Source of the DNA: an uncultured Lachnospiraceae bacterium
GTDB taxonomy: Bacteria > Bacillota_A > Clostridia > Lachnospirales > Lachnospiraceae
Direction of reading: 5' to 3'
NCBI GenBank assembly: GCA_947564305.1
Contig: CANOBT010000002.1
Coordinates: 44,864 to 108,863, forward strand
DNA length: 64,000 nucleotides
Positions 27,615 to 35,773 of the stretch are shown piece by piece. Numbering within the stretch: the stretch's first letter is position 1; every line of letters starts with the position of its first letter. A program made the position numbers and the translations under genes. The notes under the pieces are model-generated. The model had not been told where the DNA came from and made no database searches. It saw nothing but the letters and a program-made list of their open reading frames with translations.

Positions 27615-27621
27615 ATTTGTG

Positions 27622-27650
27622 TTGACTTTTCAAAAATCCTGTATTAGAAT
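27622..27650 (+). promoter_or_regulatory. Predicted promoter of htpG
   Basis: -35 TTGACT (27622-27627), a 17-bp spacer, and -10 TAGAAT (27645-27650). The CIRCE element ends only 7 bp upstream of the -35, so repression would act from just upstream of RNA polymerase, or on a second promoter further upstream. Confidence 0.65.
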
Positions 27651-27709
27651 ATCATCTAGACAAAGAAAGAATATTCATTTATCAAATTCATAGAAAAGGA
27701 GTGTTTCAC

Positions 27710-29860
27710 ATGGGAACAAAGAAAGGTAATTTATCCATTGACAGCGAGAATATATTTCCAATTATTAAGAAATGGGTATATTCTGACCACGATATTTTTA
27801 TGAGAGAGATGATATCTAATGGCTGTGACGCTATCACAAAGCTGAAAAAGCTGGACATGATGGGCGAGTATGAGATGCCGGAGGATTACAAGGCAAAGAT
27901 TCAGGTTATCGTAAATCCGGAAGAGAAGACCTTGAAATTCATTGATAATGGTCTCGGAATGACTGCTGATGAAGTGGAAGAGTACATCACACAGATTGCA
28001 TTCTCAGGTGCGACACAGTTCCTGGAGAAGTACAAAGATAAGACAACAGAGGATGAGATGATCGGACACTTTGGACTGGGATTCTATTCCGCATTTATGG
28101 TAGCGGATGAGGTACACATTGATTCCCTGTCCTACCGCAAGGATGCTGTGCCGGTACACTGGGTCAGCGATGGTGGTGTCGAGTATGAGATGCAGGATGG
28201 CAATAAGCAGGAAGTCGGTACGGAGATTACCCTGTTTTTGAATGATGACAGTCTGGAGTTTGCCAACGAATACCGCGCAAGAGAAGTACTGGAAAAATAC
28301 TGCTCCTTCATGCCGGTGGAGATTTTCTTATCCAAGGCAAATGCAGAGCCAGAGTATGAGACCATTGACGAAGCAGATGTGTTAGAATCTGACGAAGTGG
28401 TAGAACACATCACAGAGGAGCCCAAGGAAGGCGAAGAGGGCGAGCCGAAGAAAAAAGCGAAGATTGTAAAACGTCCGGTTTCCATCAGTGATATCCATCC
28501 GCTCTGGGGCAAGAATCCGAGCGAGTGTACAAAAGAGGAATACATTGAATTTTACCGCAAGGTATTTATGGATTACAAGGAGCCATTGTTCTGGATTCAT
28601 TTGAACATGGATTACCCGTTCAATCTGAAAGGAATTCTGTATTTCCCGAAGATCAACACAGAGTATGATTCTATTGAAGGAACAATCAAGCTGTATAATA
28701 ATCAGGTATTCATTGCAGATAATATTAAGGAAGTCATTCCGGAATTCCTGATGGTATTAAAGGGTGTCATTGACTGTCCAGACCTGCCTCTGAATGTATC
28801 CAGAAGCGCGCTGCAGAATGACGGTTTTGTAAATAAAGTAGCAGACTATATCTCCAAGAAAGTTGCGGATAAGCTGAACGGCATGTTCAAGACAGACAAG
28901 GAGAACTATGAGAAATACTGGGATGATATCAGCCCATTCATCAAGTTTGGCTGCCTCAAGGACGAGAAGTTCGGAGATAAAGTGAAAGGTTCTATCCTTT
29001 ACAAAAACCTGGAACATAAGTATCTGACACTGGAAGAATATGTTGAGAACGCGAAGAAGCAGCTTGAGGATGCGGAAAATGCAGATGTAGAAGTGGTAGA
29101 AGATGTGCAGACTGTAGAGGCAGCAGATTCTGAGGCTTCCGCGGAAGAAGCAGCTCCGGCAGAAGAAAATACAGAAGCATCTGAGGCAGAGAAAGCAGAA
29201 GCTGTGGACGCTGAGGTTGTTGACGATTCCGAAGAGGAGAAAAAGGAAAAAGAACCAATCCATGTTTACTATGTGACAGATGAGCAGCAGCAGAGCCAGT
29301 ACATCAAGATGTTCAAGGAACAGGGACAAGATGCTGTGATTTTGACACACAACATTGATTCTGCGTTTATCAATTATCTGGAACAGCGCAATGAAGACAT
29401 CCGTTTTGAGAGAGTAGATGCAGAAGTTCACAATTCCTTAAAGGATGAAGTGGACGAGAGCGAGAAGGAAGAATTCAAGAAGATTTCTGACGAACTCGTA
29501 GAGCTGTTCCGCAAAGAGCTGAATGATGAAAAACTGGAAGTGAAGGTAGAGAAACTCAAAGACGACAGCGTTGCTTCCATGGCAGTCCTCTCCGAGCAGT
29601 CCAGACGTATGGAAGAGATGATGCGTATGTACAGCATGGGCGGCATGGATACCGGATTTGGCGGACAGGCAACCTTGGTTCTGAATGCGAACCATCCGCT
29701 TGTAAAATTCGTGACAGAAAATAAAGAACACGAAAATACATCCATGATCTGTAAGCAGTTGTATGATTTGGCAATGCTTGCTCACAAACCTCTGAAACCG
29801 GAGGAAATGACGGCATTTGTTCAGAGAAGCAATGAGATTATGATGATGCTGACGAAATAA
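27710..29860 (+). CDS. htpG: Molecular chaperone HtpG (Hsp90)
   Basis: 716 residues. The N-terminal GHKL ATPase domain has 'FMREMISNGCDAITK' and 'DNGLGMTADEV' plus the lid 'GHFGLGFYSAFMVAD'. Middle-domain landmarks include 'PLFWIHLNMDYPFNLKGILYFP' and 'LPLNVSRSALQ'. The start is ATG 27710 with AAAGGAG upstream, although a GTG at 27701 is in frame. The protein is nearly 100 residues longer than E. coli HtpG. The additions are an acidic/basic linker (about residues 220-258, 'EEPKEGEEGEPKKKAKIVKRP') and a Glu/Ala-rich acidic segment (about 450-515). HrcA control is indicated by the upstream CIRCE. Confidence 0.95.
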   Translation: MGTKKGNLSIDSENIFPIIKKWVYSDHDIFMREMISNGCDAITKLKKLDMMGEYEMPEDYKAKIQVIVNPEEKTLKFIDNGLGMTADEVEEYITQIAFSGATQFLEKYKDKTTEDEMIGHFGLGFYSAFMVADEVHIDSLSYRKDAVPVHWVSDGGVEYEMQDGNKQEVGTEITLFLNDDSLEFANEYRAREVLEKYCSFMPVEIFLSKANAEPEYETIDEADVLESDEVVEHITEEPKEGEEGEPKKKAKIVKRPVSISDIHPLWGKNPSECTKEEYIEFYRKVFMDYKEPLFWIHLNMDYPFNLKGILYFPKINTEYDSIEGTIKLYNNQVFIADNIKEVIPEFLMVLKGVIDCPDLPLNVSRSALQNDGFVNKVADYISKKVADKLNGMFKTDKENYEKYWDDISPFIKFGCLKDEKFGDKVKGSILYKNLEHKYLTLEEYVENAKKQLEDAENADVEVVEDVQTVEAADSEASAEEAAPAEENTEASEAEKAEAVDAEVVDDSEEEKKEKEPIHVYYVTDEQQQSQYIKMFKEQGQDAVILTHNIDSAFINYLEQRNEDIRFERVDAEVHNSLKDEVDESEKEEFKKISDELVELFRKELNDEKLEVKVEKLKDDSVASMAVLSEQSRRMEEMMRMYSMGGMDTGFGGQATLVLNANHPLVKFVTENKEHENTSMICKQLYDLAMLAHKPLKPEEMTAFVQRSNEIMMMLTK

Positions 29861-29878
29861 ATAAAGTAGCGATAAAAG

Positions 29879-29913
29879 AGAGAAGCCACTGCATTGCGCG
29901 GTGGCTTCTCTTT
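29879..29913 (+). terminator. Intrinsic terminator of htpG
   Basis: An 11-bp perfect stem AGAGAAGCCAC / GTGGCTTCTCT with an 11-nt loop ends in TTT, 18 bp after the htpG stop. Confidence 0.8.
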
Positions 29914-29920
29914 AATATAG

Positions 29921-30076
29921 GTCATCAATTTCTTTCAGAAATTGGTGACAAGTAATAAGGAATTGCGCTGAAGCGCAAGCAGGTCATCAATTTCCCTTGG
30001 AAATTGGTGACATATAATAACAAGGAATTGCGCTGAAGCGCAAGCAGGTCATCAATTTCCTTCGGAAATTGGTGAC
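29921..30076 (+). repeat. Tandem palindromic repeat array (three hairpins)
   Basis: Three near-identical 29-bp palindromes (29921-29949, 29983-30011, 30048-30076) of the form GTCATCAATTTC-N5-GAAATTGGTGAC. They are joined by 33- and 36-bp connectors that each carry a second palindrome TTGCGCTGAAGCGCAA. Related copies occur at 34203 and, on the other strand, at 45844. The third copy runs into the 3' end of the minus-strand GH13 gene and supplies its stop codon. Confidence 0.85.
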
Positions 30077-31911
30077 AAGTACAAGCAAGCCTCATAAGGC
30101 TGCATCCACTGTTTTTCTAGTATCTTTCGATTAGCTAGCACCCCGCGGAACCCTTTCGGGCGTTTCGGGCGTCTGATTCGGTGGCTGCTCAGATTACATT
30201 CCACATACCATCTTTCATTGTCAAACGTCCGAAGCCACGCGAAGAGGTCCTTTTTCCGTACATGCAGGAATTCCACATCCCCATAAACCAACGCCGGATT
30301 CTTTTTGCGGATTCTGATTAACTTTTTATAAAAATGATAGATGGAATCGCGGTCTCTTTCCTGGGCTTCGGTTTCCTCCCAGTCTATCATGACTCGCGCA
30401 TGGTCTCTGGTTCCGGCCAGGATTTTCCGGAAAGCCTGCGTTTCATCCATTGTCTCACAAAACTCCTCATACAAATTCAGGCTTTCCACATCCTGAATCT
30501 GGGAGATATCCTGAAAGTCTGCATTCACGGCACCAATTTCCTGTCCCTGATAGATAAACGGTGTGCCCTTCAATGTCAATTGAATCATAGCCAGCAGCTT
30601 TCCGATAGGAGCTCGAAATTCCGGATTCTGATTTATCTTTGATATCATGCGGGGATTATCGTGGTTTTCAAAGAAAAGCGACATCCAACAGCGCTTCGCA
30701 TAATCCCGTGTCCATTCTATATAGTAGCTTTTCAGATAATTCAGGTCATAACGATAATCGTCGAACCTGGTATGGCCCGGTGTTTCCAGGTGGTCAAAAG
30801 AAAATATCATATCCAATTCCTGACGGGATTCGTCGGTCAGAAGCTTTGCCATCTGCATTCCGATTCCCGGAGTCTCCCCAACTGAAAATGCATCAAAGCC
30901 TTGAAAACTTTTTGCGCGAAGCTCTCTCAGATATTCATGGAGATGAGGACCGTAAAAATAATGTTCGATTCCTGTATAGCCAATCAGATTTCCGACACTT
31001 TCATTTCCATCGGGCAGCCCGTCCGTCTTAGAAATGTAATTGATCACATCCATTCGAAAACCGTCCACGCCTTTTTCCAGCCACCAGTTTACCATAGAAA
31101 CGATTTCTGAGCGCAGTCTCGGGTTGTCCCAATTCAAATCCATCTGCTTTTTGGAAAATAAGTGCAGCGCCCACTCGTCATTTTCAGGGAAATACTTCCA
31201 TGCATCCCCGGCTTTGCCTTGTCCGAAGAAAGAAACCCAGTTGTTCGGCTCTTTACCATTTTTACCTTTTGAAAATAAATAATAATCGTGGTAAGGACTG
31301 TCCGGCTCACTTACCGCCTTTTGGAACCATGGATGTTCATCGGAGGTATGGTTTACCACCAGGTCCATGATTAACTGCATCCCCCGCTCATGCACCTCAA
31401 ACAACAGTTGCTCAAAATCCTCCAGGTTTCCAAATTCTTTCATAATCTTATGATAATCCCGGATATCATAGCCATTATCATCATTCGGAGAATCATAGAT
31501 GGGAGAGAGCCACAAGGCATCCACGCCCAGATTTTTCAGATAATCCAGTTTTCCGATGATGCCCTTTAAATCTCCAATTCCATCTCCGTCAGAATCAGCG
31601 AAGCTTCTGGGGTAGATCTGATAAAATACAGCCTCTTTCCACCACATTTTCTGGATTTCGTCAAGGGGCACTTCTTCAGGGACATCTTTCTCAATGTTCA
31701 GCAGTTCCAGAAATGTATCCCAGAATGCCGCGTCCAAAAATTTACCGGCCAGTTTTGCAACAGTCTGCAAAGAGAGTGAGCCGCTGATTGGATTTGTCAG
31801 GATATAATCGGAAAGTCCAATCTGCAGCAGGATTTTTTTTAAGGCATCGTGTCCCACAGGGTGTCCGTACACTTCTTTCAGGCTGCTTTTCATTGTGATT
31901 TCGTGCGTCAT
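30052..31911 (-). CDS. GH13 alpha-glucosidase (oligo-1,6-glucosidase-like) with N-terminal extension
   Basis: 619 residues. The catalytic GH13 barrel begins near residue 90 ('WWKEAVFYQIYPRSFADSDGDGIGDL'). The four conserved regions are present: 'DLVVNHTS', 'GFRMDVINY' (nucleophile Asp), 'SVGETPG' (acid Glu) and 'FENHDNPR' (Asp). It should cleave alpha-1,6 or alpha-1,4 oligosaccharides in the cytoplasm. Residues 1-80 are an extra helical domain not found in ordinary oligo-1,6-glucosidases. The start overlaps the stop of the upstream GPH transporter gene (ATGA) and has AGGAGG before it, so the pair is translationally coupled. The final residues 'SPISEGN' and the stop lie inside a dispersed repeat element. 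Confidence 0.92.
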   Translation of the reverse strand: MTHEITMKSSLKEVYGHPVGHDALKKILLQIGLSDYILTNPISGSLSLQTVAKLAGKFLDAAFWDTFLELLNIEKDVPEEVPLDEIQKMWWKEAVFYQIYPRSFADSDGDGIGDLKGIIGKLDYLKNLGVDALWLSPIYDSPNDDNGYDIRDYHKIMKEFGNLEDFEQLLFEVHERGMQLIMDLVVNHTSDEHPWFQKAVSEPDSPYHDYYLFSKGKNGKEPNNWVSFFGQGKAGDAWKYFPENDEWALHLFSKKQMDLNWDNPRLRSEIVSMVNWWLEKGVDGFRMDVINYISKTDGLPDGNESVGNLIGYTGIEHYFYGPHLHEYLRELRAKSFQGFDAFSVGETPGIGMQMAKLLTDESRQELDMIFSFDHLETPGHTRFDDYRYDLNYLKSYYIEWTRDYAKRCWMSLFFENHDNPRMISKINQNPEFRAPIGKLLAMIQLTLKGTPFIYQGQEIGAVNADFQDISQIQDVESLNLYEEFCETMDETQAFRKILAGTRDHARVMIDWEETEAQERDRDSIYHFYKKLIRIRKKNPALVYGDVEFLHVRKKDLFAWLRTFDNERWYVECNLSSHRIRRPKRPKGFRGVLANRKILEKQWMQPYEACLYLSPISEGN

Positions 31912-33287
31912 ACGGAACCTCCTGAGCCTGTACGGATATCTCCGCGCTCTTCCAAATCCTTGAGAATCTTCTCGTACATATTCCTGTCAATCTTATACTT
32001 CTTTAAATATAGTAAGAACCCGGCTAAGATACAAAGCAGCGGGAAGATCATCATAGACATTTTCATCATGAATAACCCTCTTGCGGTTACATCCGCCGCA
32101 CTGTCGGCATCCTTGATTCCGGAGAGTATGATGGTAGCGTTTACCACGCCGCCCGCTACCGCGCCGCCCATTTTGTTGATAAAGGGCTGTAAAGAGAAGG
32201 TTACACTGTCATTTCTCCTTCCGAATTTCCAGAATCCATATTCAATGGTGTCCGCCAGGAACATCAGCATTAAAAGCTGGATAAATGCCTGTCCGACAAA
32301 TAAGAGCACTCCTGCAATGCCGATGAACAGCATGGTATTTGTGGGGGAGAAGAAAAAAATGACATAGCCGGCTACCACCAGTATGGTGGAAAAGCAGTAA
32401 AGGCTTCTACGCTCAAATCCTTTGCTGATTCGTGGGAATAAGACAAGTGCCGCAATCTGAGAAACACCCAGGATGAGGGCAAAGATGGAATACATTCCCT
32501 CATCTCCGTAAGCATATTTAAAAAAGTAAAGTCCGAATCCGGTGGTGGTAGAATAACCAATCATAAACAAAGCCATGGAAATGGCTGTAAATAAAAGCTG
32601 GTCATTTCCAAAAATGACATGCACCAGTTCTTTGACGCTGGTATGCTGCTTTTTCGATTCCACAGCCGGGGGCTCTTTGACTCCAAACAGTGTGATGCAC
32701 TGTCCAATCCACAGGATAGCCACAATGATCAAGGAAAACACAAAATATCCTTTCTGCATGCTGCCCAGTACATTTCCCAGCGCGGTGGTAATGGGTACGA
32801 TTCCTGCCACCACAAAAAACAGGCCGATATTGGCGCAGATTCTGGCCACGGCTCCGATTTCTTCCCTCTCCTTCTGGTCCAGGCTCAAAGAGGGCATCAT
32901 GGACCAGTAGGAAATATCATTAGTCGTATAAGCAATGCCCCAGGTGATATAGAGCAGTGCAAATATGGCGGTATACGCAGCACCTTCCAAACCAAAATCC
33001 GTATAGAGCAGGATGGTCAGGACACCAGAGGTCAGAGCTCCGAAAGCAATCCAAGGTTTAAATTTACCCCAACGGGTATCCGTGTTATCCACGATGACCC
33101 CCATGATCGGGTCATTGAGCGCGTCAAACACACGGGCAATCAACATGATTCCCGTAATCCACCACAGCACGGAGGTAGATACCTCGATAATATCGGTCAG
33201 ATAAAAAGTCAGGTACATGCTCACCATAGAATAGACCATATCCCTTCCGATGGTTCCCAAGCCAAAAGCATATTTATTGCGTTTCAT
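31908..33287 (-). CDS. GPH-family sugar:cation symporter
   Basis: 459 residues with about 12 TM segments. 'GLGTIGRDMVYSMVSMYLTFYLTD' and 'RVFDALNDPIMGVIVDNTDTRWGKFKPWI' are the glycoside-pentoside-hexuronide (MelB-like) signatures, including the cation-site Asp in TM2. It probably imports an alpha-glucoside such as isomaltose, trehalose or maltose for the GH13 enzyme encoded next. It overlaps that gene by 4 bp. Start ATG 33287 follows AAAGGGG on the minus strand. The substrate is inferred from the partner enzyme only. Confidence 0.9.
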   Translation of the reverse strand: MKRNKYAFGLGTIGRDMVYSMVSMYLTFYLTDIIEVSTSVLWWITGIMLIARVFDALNDPIMGVIVDNTDTRWGKFKPWIAFGALTSGVLTILLYTDFGLEGAAYTAIFALLYITWGIAYTTNDISYWSMMPSLSLDQKEREEIGAVARICANIGLFFVVAGIVPITTALGNVLGSMQKGYFVFSLIIVAILWIGQCITLFGVKEPPAVESKKQHTSVKELVHVIFGNDQLLFTAISMALFMIGYSTTTGFGLYFFKYAYGDEGMYSIFALILGVSQIAALVLFPRISKGFERRSLYCFSTILVVAGYVIFFFSPTNTMLFIGIAGVLLFVGQAFIQLLMLMFLADTIEYGFWKFGRRNDSVTFSLQPFINKMGGAVAGGVVNATIILSGIKDADSAADVTARGLFMMKMSMMIFPLLCILAGFLLYLKKYKIDRNMYEKILKDLEERGDIRTGSGGSV

Positions 33288-33371
33288 AAAATCCCCTTTC
33301 CGGGATATGTAATCATATACCCATAAAGATAGAACAATGCCTTGAGAGCATAATTCTGATTGAAGTGCTGT

Positions 33372-34154
33372 TTATAAGAAAACCTCCGCATCCTTATCAC
33401 TCTTACATACTTTATTCAGTTTATCGGTTAATATCCTCATTTTCATTCCGCTGACATAGCGTGCCTTTTGCTTGCAATGACGGACACACTTCTGACAACT
33501 GATACACAGCTTTTTATCTGTCTTTTTCGGGTCCTTCAAGGAGATAGCGCCGGAAGGACAGGCTTTGGCACAGGAGCCGCATTCCGTACAAAGGCTCACA
33601 TCCGCTTTGGGCACCAGGGCGGCAGCGCCAGGCTTCCTGTAAGGGGTATTGCCGGGAACAGAAATCTGAATGTTGTCAAAAGACGATTCCGAATGGATTC
33701 GGCGGTTTAACTGGACACCAAAATCGGAAATAATCTTTAGGTCCTCCTTATTGGGACGGCCCAGACCGATGGAGCGGACAATGGAGTGCTCCGTGGGAAA
33801 TGCAGCCGCTCCGATGACTTTGAATCCGCGGTTCTCTACTTCTGTTTTTAATTCCAGCAGTGCATCCTCATACTCCCGGCAGCCATAAGTGGCAATCAAT
33901 GCAGCCGGCGTATTTTTTCCGGACAGATTTTCAAAATACTGCAAAAATGTAGCCGGAACACGTCCCGCATAGACTGGGATTGCGAAGATAACAAAATCAT
34001 TATTTTTAAATTTCAGAGAAGGCTTCTTCTCCTTATGTACCGTCAAGTCATAGGATACGGATTTCAAATCAATTCGGGATGCCGTTTCCATGATCACTTT
34101 CCGGGTAGTTCCTGTGGGGCTGAAATAGACCAGCTTCAATTCATTCATTTTCAT
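33372..34154 (-). CDS. EFR1-type flavodoxin/ferredoxin fusion protein
   Basis: 260 residues. The N-terminal flavodoxin-like domain has the FMN phosphate loop 'FSPTGTTRKV' and 'IFAIPVYAGRVPATF'. The C-terminal bis-[4Fe-4S] ferredoxin has two C-x2-C-x2-C-x3-C clusters ('CTECGSCAKACP' and 'CISCQKCVRHC'). Such proteins shuttle electrons in anaerobes. Their partners are unknown. The frame extends upstream to 34199, but ATG 34154 is preferred, with AAGGAG about nine bases before it. It lies upstream of the GPH transporter on the same strand (84-bp gap); a functional link is not evident. Confidence 0.88.
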   Translation of the reverse strand: MKMNELKLVYFSPTGTTRKVIMETASRIDLKSVSYDLTVHKEKKPSLKFKNNDFVIFAIPVYAGRVPATFLQYFENLSGKNTPAALIATYGCREYEDALLELKTEVENRGFKVIGAAAFPTEHSIVRSIGLGRPNKEDLKIISDFGVQLNRRIHSESSFDNIQISVPGNTPYRKPGAAALVPKADVSLCTECGSCAKACPSGAISLKDPKKTDKKLCISCQKCVRHCKQKARYVSGMKMRILTDKLNKVCKSDKDAEVFL

Positions 34155-34202
34155 AACATAGACTCCTTGCTTTATCAGATTGTTTTGAGCTGACCGCAAA
34201 TA

Positions 34203-34229
34203 AGCTGATGCGCACGCAGGTCATCAAAA
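34203..34229 (+). repeat. Partial copy of the dispersed palindromic repeat
   Basis: GCTGATGCGCACGCAGGTCA followed by TCAAAA matches the connector plus left palindrome arm of the array at 29921-30076 and the inverted copy at 45844. The right arm is replaced by a different GTTACGGTTCACGG sequence. The interval 34230-34450 beyond it has no convincing gene. Confidence 0.6.
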
Positions 34230-34454
34230 CGTTACGGTTCACGGCTGCGCGAACCATAGTATTAAAAATTCGCTTTGTGATATTGATTATAACATGGAAC
34301 GGACAAAAATGCATTAGGCACTTAAGGTATGTGGACGAGATTTTTCGGGAGGCGATTATCAATGCCGTTCTGTACAACAAATGGGCAGAAGGAAAATTTT
34401 GGCAGAAATGAGGGATAATCCCAATATAACAGATGAGAAATTAAAATGTTGTAG

Positions 34455-34483
34455 TTGTAATTTCAGAATAAATAGGTTATAAT
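34455..34483 (+). promoter_or_regulatory. Promoter of the putative 6S RNA
   Basis: -35 TTGTAA (34455-34460), a 17-bp spacer, and a perfect -10 TATAAT (34478-34483). It is followed about 7 bp later by the expected 5' end of the RNA. Confidence 0.7.
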
Positions 34484-34489
34484 ACTTCC

Positions 34490-34719
34490 TAGAAAAGAAG
34501 AGAGCTACCTGGAATGTTCGAAAACCTTGTAATTTTGAACCTACAAAACTTTAAACGGGATTCTTATATTTCTGTAATATGTCAAGCCTCCGTTAAGCAG
34601 TGGAAGACAAAAAAGCAGATGCGGTTGCCCACCTAGCCAGCGGCTAGGAGTCAAAATACAGGGAACGGCATTTTGGGAGTAAGGAAAGACGGGCGGCTGC
34701 TGTGCAGCTGCCTCTTTTT
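34490..34719 (+). ncRNA. ssrS: Probable 6S RNA
   Basis: A non-coding stretch of about 220 nt with its own consensus promoter and terminator. It carries sequence blocks I associate with clostridial 6S RNA: TTTTGAACCTACAA...TTTAAACGGGATTC in the first half, GTCAAGCCTCCGTTA, then GTTGCCCACCTAG...CTAGGAG in the second. The two halves can pair over a long imperfect rod, leaving a central bubble. 6S RNA sequesters vegetative RNA polymerase in stationary phase. The call rests on recalled motifs, not a covariance search. Confidence 0.7.
34692..34719 (+). terminator. Terminator of the putative 6S RNA
   Basis: Stem GGCGGCTGC / GCAGCTGCC (one G-U pair) with a TGT loop, followed by TCTTTTT. Confidence 0.8.
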
Positions 34720-34809
34720 CGGTAGTGTAAAGCATTGTATGAAAAAAGATGCGGGGAAGCAGGCAGCCATATGTTTTGTAAGCGGCTGCAAAATGGTAAG
34801 AGGTGGACG

Positions 34810-35655
34810 ATGAGGGATAGCAAAAAAGGAATGATCAGTAATGTGATGTCGGTGGCGAAAAATGTCAGCTCCCACCATATCGGTGCATATGCGGCTCAGT
34901 CAGCATATTTTTTTATGCTGTCGCTGATTCCCATAATTATCCTGCTCCTGACTATGGTGCAGTTTACTCCGGTAACAGAAGAGGATGTCATGAATGCGGT
35001 CCTTCAGGTATTTCCTTCCACGGTGGAGGGGCTGATCAGTACGCTTGTGGCACAGGTTTACAACCAGTCAGGCTCCATCATCCCGCTTACAATCCTGATG
35101 GCCTTGTGGTCAGCGGGGAAGGGCGTGCTTTCCATGACCTCCGGACTGAACTGTGTATACGAAAGCGAGGAAACACGAAATTATATATTTCTGAGAATAC
35201 GCGCTTCCTTTTATATGGTAATTTTTATCGTTGCAATTGTACTTTCACTGCTTCTGTCCGTATTTGGAAACAGTATCAGCCTGTTTATCAATGAATACGC
35301 GCCGCTTTTGCGTCATGTGACAGACTTTGTGATACGGATCCGTACACTTTTGATCTTAGGGGTGCTGACAGCATTCTGGGATTTGGTGTACAAATATCTG
35401 CCAAACCGGAAGAACACAGGAAAAACGTCCATGCGCAGACAGCTTCCCGGGGCGGTTTTTACGGCCTGCGGGTGGCAGCTGATTTCCTTCGTGTTTTCCA
35501 TTTATTTAGATATATTTACAGGCTTTTCCACGATGTATGGAAGCCTGACCACGATCATACTGATCCTGCTCTGGTTTTATATGTGTATGTATGTGATTTT
35601 GCTGGGCGGGGAACTCAACGTATTACTGGAACGATATCTATGGGCTGAGGGATGA
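34810..35655 (+). CDS. YihY/BrkB-family inner membrane protein
   Basis: 281 residues, about six TM segments. 'HIGAYAAQSAYFFMLSLIPIIILLLTMV' and 'AGKGVLSMTSGLNCVYESEETRNYIFLRIRASF' are typical of the YihY (virulence factor BrkB) family. The C-terminus has 'FSTMYGSLTTIILILLWFYMCMYVILLGGELN'. The frame extends upstream to a TTG at 34735, but that start lies just past the 6S terminator. ATG 34810 with GAGGTGG upstream is preferred. The family's molecular role is not established. Confidence 0.9.
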   Translation: MRDSKKGMISNVMSVAKNVSSHHIGAYAAQSAYFFMLSLIPIIILLLTMVQFTPVTEEDVMNAVLQVFPSTVEGLISTLVAQVYNQSGSIIPLTILMALWSAGKGVLSMTSGLNCVYESEETRNYIFLRIRASFYMVIFIVAIVLSLLLSVFGNSISLFINEYAPLLRHVTDFVIRIRTLLILGVLTAFWDLVYKYLPNRKNTGKTSMRRQLPGAVFTACGWQLISFVFSIYLDIFTGFSTMYGSLTTIILILLWFYMCMYVILLGGELNVLLERYLWAEG

Positions 35656-35674
35656 GAGAAAAATCAGAAGGTTA

Positions 35675-35703
35675 TTGACCGCACAGGCCCGATAGGATAT
35701 AAT
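35675..35703 (+). promoter_or_regulatory. Promoter of the FIST gene
   Basis: -35 TTGACC (35675-35680), a 17-bp spacer, and perfect -10 TATAAT (35698-35703). The -10 overlaps the first in-frame ATG (35702), which therefore cannot be the start codon. Confidence 0.75.
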
Positions 35704-35773
35704 GCTGTTTATTGACGTTCTTAATGACAGCAATGAAAATGAAATCCATGACAAAGGAAGAGAGGACAATGTT

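Noticed and set aside
29914..30080. CRISPR array of three repeats
   Set aside because: The connectors between palindromes are nearly identical to each other, so they are not spacers, and no cas genes are present.
34262..34412. Possible gene remnant with 'VDEIFREAIINAVLYNKW', like helicase-type HATPase_c_4 proteins
   Set aside because: Only about 20 residues resemble the family, there is no start signal, and the rest does not match. It could be chance.
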